From contig OZ059899.1 of assembly GCA_964057225.1 (NCBI GenBank), positions 1,612,001 through 1,676,000 of the forward strand: a stretch of 64,000 bases of DNA, in the 5' to 3' direction. This DNA is from Auanema rhodensis (Eukaryota > Nematoda > Chromadorea > Rhabditida > Rhabditidae). How positions within the stretch are numbered: position 1 is the first letter of the stretch; each line of letters opens with the position of its first letter. This document shows positions 23,151 through 36,838 of this stretch, one piece after another. Below the pieces are notes generated by a model. That model worked only from the letters and a program-made list of their open reading frames with translations. It did not search any database and was not told the origin of the DNA. Position numbers and translations under genes: made by a program.

Positions 23151-26100
23151 ATATAAGTGTGAACTTATATCAGTTGATATCTCGGTGCATTTTTAAGCTA
23201 GCGCAAATCTGATAACACAGATCGACGCAGCTTAAAAATCCGCATCGAATGCACTATACTACATTGACAAAGGCTTAATACAAAAATTAGTTATGATCGT
23301 TTGAAAAATGATGCATTAGTGTATGTTGAGTTTCCATGTACACTCAACATTGCTTCCAAAAACATTTTGACAAAAATTTTTTTGAAAAATTTCAGAATAA
23401 TTTAGCAAAAAGTATATGTTTTTAGATTCCATTTTTCAAGGCAAAGACGATAGACAATGTTATTCAACAAGAAAAATAATTCTTCAGGGTGAAAATCGAA
23501 GATATAAGTGTGAACTTATATCAGTTGATATCTCGGTGCATTTTTAAGCTAGCGCAAATCTGATAACACAGATCGACGCAGCTTAAAAATCCGCATCGAA
23601 TGCACTATACTACATTGAGAAAGGCTTAATACAAAAATTAGTTATGATCGTTTGAAAAATGATGCATTAGTGTATGTTGAGTTTCCATGTACACTCAACA
23701 TTGCTTCCAAAAACATTTTGACAAAAATTTTTTCGAAAAATTTCAAAATAATTTAGCAAAAAGTAGTTGTTTTTAGATTCCATTTTTCAAGGCAAAGACG
23801 ATGGACAATGTTATTCAACGAAAAAAATAATTCTTCAGGGTGAAAATCGAGGATATAAGTGTGAACTTATATCAGTTGATATCTCGGTGCATTTTTAAGC
23901 TAGCGCAAATCTGATAACACAGATCGACGCAGCTTAAAAATCCGCATCGAATGCACTATACTACATTGACAAAGGCTTAATACAAAAATTAGTTATGATC
24001 GTTTGAAAAATGATGCATTAGTGTATGTTGAGTTTCCATGTACACTCAACATTGCTTCCAAAAACATTTTGACAAAAATTTTTTCGAAAAATTTCAAAAT
24101 AATTTAGCAAAAAGTAGATGTTTTTAGATTCCATTTTTCAAGGCAAAGACGATGGACAATGTTAATCAACGAAAAAAATAATTCTTCAGGGTGAAAATCG
24201 AGGATATAAGTGTGAACTTATATCAGTTGATATCTCGGTGCATTTTTAAGCTAGCGCAAATCTGATAACACAGATCGACGCAGCTTAAAAATCCGCATCG
24301 AATGCACTATACTACATTGAGAAAAACTTAATACAAAAATTAGTTATGATTGTTTGAAAAATGATGCATTAGTGTATGTTGAGTTTCCATGTACACTCAA
24401 CATTGCTTCCAAAAACATTTTGACAAAAATTTTTTTGAAAAATTTCAGAATAATTTAGCAAAAAGTAGATGTTTTTAGATTCCATTTTTCAAGGCAAAGA
24501 CGATAGACAATGTTATTCAACAAGAAAATTAATTCTTCAGGGTGAAAATCGAGGATATAAGTGTGAACTTATATCAGTTGATATCTCGGTGCATTTTTAA
24601 GCTAGCGCAAATCTGATAACACAGATCGACGCAGCTTGAAAATCCGCATCGAATGCACTATACTACATTGAGAAACACTTAATACAAAAATTAGTTATGA
24701 TCGTTTGAAAAATGATGCATTAGTGTATGTTGAGTTTCCATGTACACTCAACATTGCTTCCAAAAACATTTTGACAAAAATTTTTTCGAAAAATTTCAAA
24801 ATAATTCAGCAAAAAGTAGATGTTTTTAAATTCCTTTATTCAAGGCAAAGACGATGGACAATGTTATTCAGCGAAAAAATTAATTCTTCAGGGTGAAAAT
24901 CAAGGATATAAGTGTGAACTTATATCAGTTGATATCTCGGTGCATTTTTAAGCTAGCGCAAATCTGATAACACAGATCGACGCAGCTTAAAAATCCGCAT
25001 CGAATGCACTATACTACATTGAGAAACGCTTAATACAAAAATTAGTTATGATCGTTTGAAAAATGATGCATTAGTGTATGTTGAGTTTCCATGTACACTC
25101 AACATTGCTTCCAAAAACATTTTGACAAAAATTTTTTTGAAAAATTTCAGAATAATTTAGCAAGAAGTAGATGTTTTTAGATTCCATTTTTCAAGGCAAA
25201 GACGATAGACAATGTTATTCAACAAGAAAATTAATTCTTCAGGGTGAAAATCGAGGATATAAGTGTGAACTTATATCAGTTGATATCTCGGTGCATTTTT
25301 AAGCTAGCGCAAATCTGATAACACAGATCGACGCAGCTTAAAAATCCGCATCGAATGCACTATACTACATTGAGAAAGGCTTAATACAAAAATTAGTTAT
25401 GATCGTTTGAAAAATGATGCATTAGTGTATGTTGAGTTTCCATGTACACTCAACATTGCTTCCAAAAACATTTTGACAAAAATTTTTTCGAAAAATTTCA
25501 AAATAATTTAGCAAAAAGTAGTTGTTTTTAGATTCCATTTTTCAAGGCAAAGACGATGGACAATGTTATTCAACGAAAAAAATAATTCTTCAGGGTGAAA
25601 ATCGAGGATATAAGTGTGAACTTATATCAGTTGATATCTCGGTGCATTTTTAAGCTAGCGCAAATCTGATAACACAGATCGACGCAGCTTAAAAATCCGC
25701 ATCGAATGCACTATACTACATTGAGAAAAACTTAATACAAAAATTAGTTATGATCGTTTGAAAAATGATGCATTAGTGTATGTTGAGTTTCCATGTACAC
25801 TCAACATTGCTTCCAAAAACATTTTGACAAAAATTTTTTCGAAAAATTTCAAAATAATTTAGCAAAAAGTAGATGTTTTTAGATTCCATTTTTCAAGGCA
25901 AAGACGATGGACAATGTTATTCAACGAAAAAAATAATTCTTCAGGGTGAAAATCGAGGATATAAGTGTGAACTTATATCAGTTGATATCTCGGTGCATTT
26001 TTAAGCTAGCGCAAATCTGATAACACAGATCGACGCAGCATAAAAATCCGCATCGAATGCACTATACTACATTGAGAAAGGCTTAATACAAAAATTAGTT

Positions 26101-28414
26101 ATGATCGTTTGAAAAATGATGCATTAGTGTATGTTGAGTTTCCATGTACACTCAACATTGCTTCCAAAAACATTTTGACAAAAATTTTTTCGAAAAATTT
26201 CAAAATAATTTAGCAAAAAGTAGATGTTTTTAGATTCCATTTTTCAAGGCAAAGACGATGGACAATGTTATTCAACGAAAAAAATAATTCTTCAGGGTGA
26301 AAATCGAGGATATAAGTGTGAACTTATATCAGTTGATATCTCGGTGCATTTTTAAGCTAGCGCAAATCTGATAACACAGATCGACGCAGCTTAAAAATCC
26401 GCATCGAATGCACTATACTACATTGAGAAAAACTTAATACAAAAATTAGTTATGATCGTTTGAAAAATGATGCATTAGTGTATGTTGAGTTTCCATGTAC
26501 ACTCAACATTGCTTCCAAAAACATTTTGACAAAAATTTTTTCGAAAAATTTCAAAATAATTTAGCAAAAAGTAGATGTTTTTAGATTCCATTTTTCAAGG
26601 CAAAGACGATGGACAATGTTATTCAACGAAAAAAATAATTCTTCAGGGTGAAAATCGAGGATATAAGTGTGAACTTATATCAGTTGATATCTCGGTGCAT
26701 TTTTAAGCTAGCGCAAATCTGATAACACAGATCGACGCAGCTTAAAAATCCGCATCGAATGCACTATACTACATTGAGAAAAACTTAATACAAAAATTAG
26801 TTATGATCGTTTGAAAAATGATGCATTAGTGTATGTTGAGTTTCCATGTACACTCAACATTGCTTCCAAAAACATTTTGACAAAAATTTTTTCGAAAAAT
26901 TTCAAAATAATTTAGCAAAAAGTAGATGTTTTTAGATTCCATTTTTCAAGGCAAAGACGATGGACAATGTTATTCAACGAAAAAAATAATTCTTCAGGGT
27001 GAAAATCGAGGATATAAGTGTGAACTTATATCAGTTGATATCTCGGTGCATTTTTAAGCTAGCGCAAATCTGATAACACAGATCGGCGCAGCTTAAAAAT
27101 CCGCATCGAATGCACTATACTACATTGAGAAAAACTTAATACAAAAATTAGTTATGATCGTTTGAAAAATGATGCATTAGTGTATGTTGAGTTTCCATGT
27201 ACACTCAACATTGCTTCCAAAAACATTTTGACAAAAATTTTTTCGAAAAATTTCAAAATAATTTAGCAAAAAGTAGATGTTTTTAGATTCCATTTTTCAA
27301 GGCAAAGACGATGGACAATGTTATTCAACGAAAAAAATAATTCTTCAGGGTGAAAATCGAGGATATAAGTGTGAACTTATATCAGTTGATATCTCGGTGC
27401 ATTTTTAAGCTAGCGCAAATCTGATAACACAGATCGACGCAGCATAAAAATCCGCATCGAATGCACTATACTACATTGAGAAAGGCTTAATACAAAAATT
27501 AGTTATGATCGTTTGAAAAATGATGCATTAGTGTATGTTGAGTTTCCATGTACACTCAACATTGCTTCCAAAAACATTTTGACAAAAATTTTTTCGAAAA
27601 ATTTCAAAATAATTTAGCAAAAAGTAGATGTTTTTAGATTCCATTTTTCAAGGCAAAGACGATGGACAATGTTATTCAACAAAAAAATAATTCTTCAGGG
27701 TGAAAATCGAGGATATAAGTGTGAACTTATATCAGTTGATATCTCGGTGCATTTTTAAGCTAGCGCAAATCTGATAACACAGATCGACGCAGCTTAAAAA
27801 TCCGCATCGAATGCACTATACTACATTGAGAAAAACTTAATACAAAAATTAGTTATGATCGTTTGAAAAATGATGCATTAGTGTATGTTGAGTTTCCATG
27901 TACACTCAACATTGCTTCCAAAAACATTTTGACAAAAATTTTTTCGAAAAATTTCAAAATAATTTAGCAAAAAGTAGATGTTTTTAGATTCCATTTTTCA
28001 AGGCAAAGACGATGGACAATGTTATTCAACGAAAAAAATAATTCTTCAGGGTGAAAATCGAGGATATAAGTGTGAACTTATATCAGTTGATATTTCGGTG
28101 CATTTTTAAGCTAGCGCAAATCTGATAACACAGATCGACGCAGCTTAAAAATCCGCATCGAATGCACTATACTACATTGAGAAAGGCTTAATACAAAAAT
28201 TAGTTATGATCGTTTGAAAAATGATGCATTAGTGTATGTTGAGTTTCCATGTACACTCAACATTGCTTCCAAAAACATTTTGACAAAAATTTTTTCGAAA
28301 AATTTCAAAATAATTTAGCAAAAAGTAGATGTTTTTAGATTCCATTTTTCAAGGCAAAGACGATGGACAATGTTATTCAACGAAAAAAATAATTCTTCAG
28401 GGTGAAAATCGAGG
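23151..28414 (+). repeat. Mixed monomers 67-81
   Basis: Monomers 67 and 69 share cattgacaaaggc. Monomers 71-73 (24555-25607) resemble 64-66 at a 2457-bp (seven-monomer) offset. From 25608 the array switches to two main classes: aaaaac with cagcttaaa, and aaaggc with cagcataaa (monomers 75 and 79). Monomer 78 has gatcggcgc. Monomer 79 (27363-27712) is the only 350-bp unit, missing one base in caacaaaaaaat. Monomer 81 has atttcggtg. Confidence 0.75.
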
Positions 28415-30520
28415 ATATAAGTGTGAACTTATATCAGTTGATATCTCGGTGCATTTTTAAGCTAGCGCAAATCTGATAACACAGATCGACGCAGCTTAAA
28501 AATCCGCATCGAATGCACTATACTACATTGAGAAAAACTTAATACAAAAATTAGTTATGATCGTTTGAAAAATGATGCATTAGTGTATGTTGAGTTTCCA
28601 TGTACACTCAACATTGCTTCCAAAAACATTTTGACAAAAATTTTTTCGAAAAATTTCAAAATAATTTAGCAAAAAGTAGATGTTTTTAGATTCCATTTTT
28701 CAAGGCAAAGACGATGGACAATGTTATTCAACGAAAAAAATAATTCTTCAGGGTGAAAATCGAGGATATAAGTGTGAACTTATATCAGTTGATATCTCGG
28801 TGCATTTTTAAGCTAGCGCAAATCTGATAACACAGATCGACGCAGCATAAAAATCCGCATCGAATGCACTATACTACATTGAGAAAGGCTTAATACAAAA
28901 ATTAGTTATGATCGTTTGAAAAATGATGCATTAGTGTATGTTGAGTTTCCATGTACACTCAACATTGCTTCCAAAAACATTTTGACAAAAATTTTTTCGA
29001 AAAATTTCAAAATAATTTAGCAAAAAGTAGATGTTTTTAGATTCCATTTTTCAAGGCAAAGACGATGGACAATGTTATTCAACGAAAAAAATAATTCTTC
29101 AGGGTGAAAATCGAGGATATAAGTGTGAACTTATATCAGTTGATATCTCGGTGCATTTTTAAGCTAGCGCAAATCTGATAACACAGATCGACGCAGCTTA
29201 AAAATCCGCATCGAATGCACTATACTACATTGAGAAAGGCTTAATACAAAAATTAGTTATGATCGTTTGAAAAATGATGCATTAGTGTATGTTGAGTTTC
29301 CATGTACACTCAACATTGCTTCCAAAAACATTTTGACAAAAATTTTTTCGAAAAATTTCAAAATAACTTAGCAAAAAGTAGATGTTTTTAGATTCCATTT
29401 TTCAAGGCAAAGACGATGGACAATGTTATTCAACGAAAAAAATAATTCTTCAGGGTGAAAATCGAGGATATAAGTGTGAACTTATATCAGTTGATATCTC
29501 GGTGCATTTTTAAGCTAGCGCAAATCTGATAACACAGATCGACGCAGCTTAAAAATCCGCATCGAATGCACTATACTACATTGAGAAAAACTTAATACAA
29601 AAATTAGTTATGATCGTTTGAAAAATGATGCATTAGTGTATGTTGAGTTTCCATGTACACTCAACATTGCTTCCAAAAACATTTTGACAAAAATTTTTTC
29701 GAAAAATTTCAAAATAATTTAGCAAAAAGTAGATGTTTTTAGATTCCATTTTTCAAGGCAAAGACGATGGACAATGTTATTCAACGAAAAAAATAATTCT
29801 TCAGGGTGAAAATCGAGGATATAAGTGTGAACTTATATCAGTTGATATCTCGGTGCATTTTTAAGCTAGCGCAAATCTGATAACACAGATCGACGCAGCA
29901 TAAAAATCCGCATCGAATGCACTAAACTACATTGAGAAACGCTTGATACAAAAATTAGTTATGATCGTTTGAAAAATGATGCATTAGTGTATGTTGAGTT
30001 TCCATGTACACTCAACATTGCTTCCAAAAACATTTTGACAAAAATTTTTTCGAAAAATTTCAAAATAATTTAGCAAAAAGTAGATGTTTTTAGATTCCAT
30101 TTTTCAAGGCAAAGACGATGGACAATGTTATTCAACGAAAAAAATAATTCTTCAGGGTGAAAATCGAGGATATAAGTGTGAACTTATATCAGTTGATATC
30201 TCGGTGCATTTTTAAGCTAGCGCAAATCTGATAACACAGATCGACGCAGCATAAAAATCCGCATCGAATGCACTATACTACATTGAGAAAGGCTTAATAC
30301 AAAAATTAGTTATGATCGTTTGAAAAATGATGCATTAGTGTATGTTGAGTTTCCATGTACACTCAACATTGCTTCCAAAAACATTTTGACAAAAATTTTT
30401 TCGAAAAATTTCAAAATAATTTAGCAAAAAGTAGATGTTTTTAGATTCCATTTTTCAAGGCAAAGACGATGGACAATGTTATTCAACGAAAAAAATAATT
30501 CTTCAGGGTGAAAATCGAGG
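28415..30520 (+). repeat. Six-monomer HOR, copy 1 (monomers 82-87)
   Basis: The block contains two rare markers: aataacttag near 29367 in monomer 84 and actaaactac at 29921 in monomer 86. Both recur exactly 2106 bp downstream. The order of the cagcataaa and cagcttaaa classes also repeats. Confidence 0.85.
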
Positions 30521-32626
30521 ATATAAGTGTGAACTTATATCAGTTGATATCTCGGTGCATTTTTAAGCTAGCGCAAATCTGATAACACAGATCGACGCAG
30601 CTTAAAAATCCGCATCGAATGCACTATACTACATTGAGAAAAACTTAATACAAAAATTAGTTATGATCGTTTGAAAAATGATGCATTAGTGTATGTTGAG
30701 TTTCCATGTACACTCAACATTGCTTCCAAAAACATTTTGACAAAAATTTTTTCGAAAAATTTCAAAATAATTTAGCAAAAAGTAGATGTTTTTAGATTCC
30801 ATTTTTCAAGGCAAAGACGATGGACAATGTTATTCAACGAAAAAAATAATTCTTCAGGGTGAAAATCGAGGATATAAGTGTGAACTTATATCAGTTGATA
30901 TCTCGGTGCATTTTTAAGCTAGCGCAAATCTGATAACACAGATCGACGCAGCATAAAAATCCGCATCGAATGCACTATACTACATTGAGAAAGGCTTAAT
31001 ACAAAAATTAGTTATGATCGTTTGAAAAATGATGCATTAGTGTATGTTGAGTTTCCATGTACACTCAACATTGCTTCCAAAAACATTTTGACAAAAATTT
31101 TTTCGAAAAATTTCAAAATAATTTAGCAAAAAGTAGATGTTTTTAGATTCCATTTTTCAAGGCAAAGACGATGGACAATGTTATTCAACGAAAAAAATAA
31201 TTCTTCAGGGTGAAAATCGAGGATATAAGTGTGAACTTATATCAGTTGATATCTCGGTGCATTTTTAAGCTAGCGCAAATCTGATAACACAGATCGACGC
31301 AGCTTAAAAATCCGCATCGAATGCACTATACTACATTGAGAAAGGCTTAATACAAAAATTAGTTATGATCGTTTGAAAAATGATGCATTAGTGTATGTTG
31401 AGTTTCCATGTACACTCAACATTGCTTCCAAAAACATTTTGACAAAAATTTTTTCGAAAAATTTCAAAATAACTTAGCAAAAAGTAGATGTTTTTAGATT
31501 CCATTTTTCAAGGCAAAGACGATGGACAATGTTATTCAACGAAAAAAATAATTCTTCAGGGTGAAAATCGAGGATATAAGTGTGAACTTATATCAGTTGA
31601 TATCTCGGTGCATTTTTAAGCTAGCGCAAATCTGATAACACAGATCGACGCAGCTTAAAAATCCGCATCGAATGCACTATACTACATTGAGAAAAACTTA
31701 ATACAAAAATTAGTTATGATCGTTTGAAAAATGATGCATTAGTGTATGTTGAGTTTCCATGTACACTCAACATTGCTTCCAAAAACATTTTGACAAAAAT
31801 TTTTTCGAAAAATTTCAAAATAATTTAGCAAAAAGTAGATGTTTTTAGATTCCATTTTTCAAGGCAAAGACGATGGACAATGTTATTCAACGAAAAAAAT
31901 AATTCTTCAGGGTGAAAATCGAGGATATAAGTGTGAACTTATATCAGTTGATATCTCGGTGCATTTTTAAGCTAGCGCAAATCTGATAACACAGATCGAC
32001 GCAGCATAAAAATCCGCATCGAATGCACTAAACTACATTGAGAAACGCTTGATACAAAAATTAGTTATGATCGTTTGAAAAATGATGCATTAGTGTATGT
32101 TGAGTTTCCATGTACACTCAACATTGCTTCCAAAAACATTTTGACAAAAATTTTTTCGAAAAATTTCAAAATAATTTAGCAAAAAGTAGATGTTTTTAGA
32201 TTCCATTTTTCAAGGCAAAGACGATGGACAATGTTATTCAACGAAAAAAATAATTCTTCAGGGTGAAAATCGAGGATATAAGTGTGAACTTATATCAGTT
32301 GATATCTCGGTGCATTTTTAAGCTAGCGCAAATCTGATAACACAGATCGACGCAGCATAAAAATCCGCATCGAATGCACTATACTACATTGAGAAAGGCT
32401 TAATACAAAAATTAGTTATGATCGTTTGAAAAATGATGCATTAGTGTATGTTGAGTTTCCATGTACACTCAACATTGCTTCCAAAAACATTTTGACAAAA
32501 ATTTTTTCGAAAAATTTCAAAATAATTTAGCAAAAAGTAGATGTTTTTAGATTCCATTTTTCAAGGCAAAGACGATGGACAATGTTATTCAACGAAAAAA
32601 ATAATTCTTCAGGGTGAAAATCGAGG
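30521..32626 (+). repeat. Six-monomer HOR, copy 2 (monomers 88-93)
   Basis: This repeats 28415-30520 at a 2106-bp offset, with aataacttag near 31473 and actaaactac at 32027. Monomer 94, which follows, is not of the class expected for a third copy, so there are two copies. Confidence 0.85.
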
Positions 32627-34732
32627 ATATAAGTGTGAACTTATATCAGTTGATATCTCGGTGCATTTTTAAGCTAGCGCAAATCTGATAACACAGATCG
32701 ACGCAGCATAAAAATCCGCATCGAATGCACTATACTACATTGAGAAAGGCTTAATACAAAAATTAGTTATGATCGTTTGAAAAATGATGCATTAGTGTAT
32801 GTTGAGTTTCCATGTACACTCAACATTGCTTCCAAAAACATTTTGACAAAAATTTTTTCGAAAAATTTCAAAATAATTTAGCAAAAAGTAGATGTTTTTA
32901 GATTCCATTTTTCAAGGCAAAGACGATGGACAATGTTATTCAACGAAAAAAATAATTCTTCAGGGTGAAAATCGAGGATATAAGTGTGAACTTATATCAG
33001 TTGATATCTCGGTGCATTTTTAAGCTAGCGCAAATCTGATAACACAGATCGACGCAGCTTAAAAATCCGCATCGAATGCACTATACTACATTGAGAAAAA
33101 CTTAATACAAAAATTAGTTATGATCGTTTGAAAAATGATGCATTAGTGTATGTTGAGTTTCCATGTACACTCAACATTGCTTCCAAAAACATTTTGACAA
33201 AAATTTTTTCGAAAAATTTCAAAATAATTTAGCAAAAAGTAGATGTTTTTAGATTCCATTTTTCAAGGCAAAGACGATGGACAATGTTATTCAACGAAAA
33301 AAATAATTCTTCAGGGTGAAAATCGAGGATATAAGTGTGAACTTATATCAGTTGATATCTCGGTGCATTTTTAAGCTAGCGCAAATCTGATAACACAGAT
33401 CGACGCAGCTTAAAAATCCGCATCGAATGCACTATACTACATTGAGAAAGGCTTAATACAAAAATTAGTTATGATCGTTTGAAAAATGATGCATTAGTGT
33501 ATGTTGAGTTTCCATGTACACTCAACATTGCTTCCAAAAACATTTTGACAAAAATTTTTTCGAAAAATTTCAAAATAATTTAGCAAAAAGTAGATGTTTT
33601 TAGATTCCATTTTTCAAGGCAAAGACGATGGACAATGTTATTCAACGAAAAAAATAATTCTTCAGGGTGAAAATCGAGGATATAAGTGTGAACTTATATC
33701 AGTTGATATCTCGGTGCATTTTTAAGCTAGCGCAAATCTGATAACACAGATCGACGCAGCTTAAAAATCCGCATCGAATGCACTATACTACATTGAGAAA
33801 AACTTAATACAAAAATTAGTTATGATCGTTTGAAAAATGATGCATTAGTGTATGTTGAGTTTCCATGTACACTCAACATTGCTTCCAAAAACATTTTGAC
33901 AAAAATTTTTTCGAAAAATTTCAAAATAATTTAGCAAAAAGTAGATGTTTTTAGATTCCATTTTTCAAGGCAAAGACGATGGACAATGTTATTCAACGAA
34001 AAAAATAATTCTTCAGGGTGAAAATCGAGGATATAAGTGTGAACTTATATCAGTTGATATCTCGGTGCATTTTTAAGCTAGCGCAAATCTGATAACACAG
34101 ATCGACGCAGCATAAAAATCCGCATCGAATGCACTATACTACATTGAGAAAGGCTTAATACAAAAATTAGTTATGATCGTTTGAAAAATGATGCATTAGT
34201 GTATGTTGAGTTTCCATGTACACTCAACATTGCTTCCAAAAACATTTTGACAAAAATTTTTTCGAAAAATTTCAAAATAATTTAGCAAAAAGTAGATGTT
34301 TTTAGATTCCATTTTTCAAGGCAAAGACGATGGACAATGTTATTCAACGAAAAAAATAATTCTTCAGGGTGAAAATCGAGGATATAAGTGTGAACTTATA
34401 TCAGTTGATATCTCGGTGCATTTTTAAGCTAGCGCAAATCTGATAACACAGATCGACGCAGCTTAAAAATCCGCATCGAATGCACTATACTACATTGAGA
34501 AAGGCTTAATACAAAAATTAGTTATGATCGTTTGAAAAATGATGCATTAGTGTATGTTGAGTTTCCATGTACACTCAACATTGCTTCCAAAAACATTTTG
34601 ACAAAAATTTTTTCGAAAAATTTCAAAATAATTTAGCAAAAAGTAGATGTTTTTAGATTCCATTTTTCAAGGCAAAGACGATGGACAATGTTATTCAACG
34701 AAAAAAATAATTCTTCAGGGTGAAAATCGAGG
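32627..34732 (+). repeat. Monomers 94-99 between two hexamer duplications
   Basis: These are low-divergence monomers of the aaaaac and aaaggc classes. Monomers 96-98 and 99-101 repeat as a trimer (1053 bp): aaaggc with cagcttaaa, then aaaaac, then aaaggc with cagcataaa. No private markers stand out, which makes this one of the most homogeneous stretches of the window. Confidence 0.75.
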
Positions 34733-36838
34733 ATATAAGTGTGAACTTATATCAGTTGATATCTCGGTGCATTTTTAAGCTAGCGCAAATCTGATAACAC
34801 AGATCGACGCAGCTTAAAAATCCGCATCGAATGCACTATACTACATTGAGAAAAACTTAATACAAAAATTAGTTATGATCGTTTGAAAAATGATGCATTA
34901 GTGTATGTTGAGTTTCCATGTACACTCAACATTGCTTCCAAAAACATTTTGACAAAAATTTTTTCGAAAAATTTCAAAATAATTTAGCAAAAAGTAGATG
35001 TTTTTAGATTCCATTTTTCAAGGCAAAGACGATGGACAATGTTATTCAACGAAAAAAATAATTCTTCAGGGTGAAAATCGAGGATATAAGTGTGAACTTA
35101 TATCAGTTGATATCTCGGTGCATTTTTAAGCTAGCGCAAATCTGATAACACAGATCGACGCAGCATAAAAATCCGCATCGAATGCACTATACTACATTGA
35201 GAAAGGCTTAATACAAAAATTAGTTATGATCGTTTGAAAAATGATGCATTAGTGTATGTTGAGTTTCCATGTACACTCAACATTGCTTCCAAAAACATTT
35301 TGACAAAAATTTTTTCGAAAAATTTCAAAATAATTTAGCAAAAAGTAGATGTTTTTAGATTCCATTTTTCAAGGCAAAGACGATGGACAATGTTATTCAA
35401 CGAAAAAAATAATTCTTCAGGGTTAAAATCGAGGATATAAGTGTGAACTTATATCAGTTGATATCTCGGTGCATTTTTAAGCTAGCGCAAATCTGATAAC
35501 ACAGATCGACGCAGCTTAAAAATCCGCATCGAATGCACTATACTACATTGAGAAAAACTTAATACAAAAATTAGTTATGATCGTTTGAAAAATGATGCAT
35601 TAGTGTATGTTGAGTTTCCATGTACACTCAACATTGCTTCCAAAAACATTTTGACAAAAATTTTTTCGAAAAATTTCAAAATAATTTAGCAAAAAGTAGA
35701 TGTTTTTAGATTCCATTTTTCAAGGCAAAGACGATGGACAATGTTATTCAACGAAAAAAATAATTCTTCAGGGTGAAAATCGAGGATATAAGTGTGAACT
35801 TATATCAGTTGATATCTCGGTGCATTTTTAAGCTAGCGCAAATCTGATAACACAGATCGACGCAGCTTAAAAATCCGCATCGAATGCACTATACTACATT
35901 GAGAAAAACTTAATACAAAAATTAGTTATGATCGTTTGAAAAATGATGCATTAGTGTATGTTGAGTTTCCATGTACACTCAACATTGCTTCCAAAAACAT
36001 TTTGACAAAAATTTTTTCGAAAAATTTCAAAATAATTTAGCAAAAAGTAGATGTTTTTAGATTCCATTTTTCAAGGCAAATACGATGGACAATGTTAATC
36101 AACGAAAAAAATAATTCTTCAGGGTGAAAATCGAGGATATAAGTGTGAACTTATATCAGTTGATATCTCGGTGCATTTTTAAGCTAGCGCAAATCTGATA
36201 ACACAGATCGACGCAGCTTAAAAATCCGCATCGAATGCACTATACTACATTGAGAAAAACTTAATACAAAAATTAGTTATGATCGTTTGAAAAATGATGC
36301 ATTAGTGTATGTTGAGTTTCCATGTACACTCAACATTGCTTCCAAAAACATTTTGACAAAAATTTTTTCGAAAAATTTCAAAATAATTTAGCAAAAAGTA
36401 GATGTTTTTAGATTCCATTTTTCAAGGCAAAGACGATGGACAATGTTATTCAACGAAAAAAATAATTCTTCAGAGTGAAAATCGAGGATATAAGTGTGAA
36501 CTTATATCAGTTGATATCTCGGTGCATTTTTAAGCTAGCGCAAATCTGATAACACAGATCGACGCAGCTTAAAAATCCGCATCGAATGCACTATACTACA
36601 TTGAGAAACGCTTAATACAAAAATTAGTTATGATCGTTTGAAAAATGATGCATTAGTGTATGTTGAGTTTCCATGTACACTCAACATTGCTTCCAAAAAC
36701 ATTTTGACAAAAATTTTTTTGAAAAATTTCAGAATAATTTAGCAAAAAGTAGATGTTTTTAGATTCCATTTTTCAAGGCAAAGACGATAGACAATGTTAT
36801 TCAACAAGAAAATTAATTCTTCAGGGTGAAAATCGAGG
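34733..36838 (+). repeat. Second six-monomer HOR, copy 1 (monomers 100-105)
   Basis: Markers are gggttaaaat at 35424 (monomer 101), aaatacgat with gttaatc (monomer 103), cagagtg at 36474 (monomer 104), and tttgaaa with cagaat and caacaagaaa (monomer 105). All recur 2106 bp downstream. This is a different hexamer from the one at 28415-32626. Confidence 0.85.
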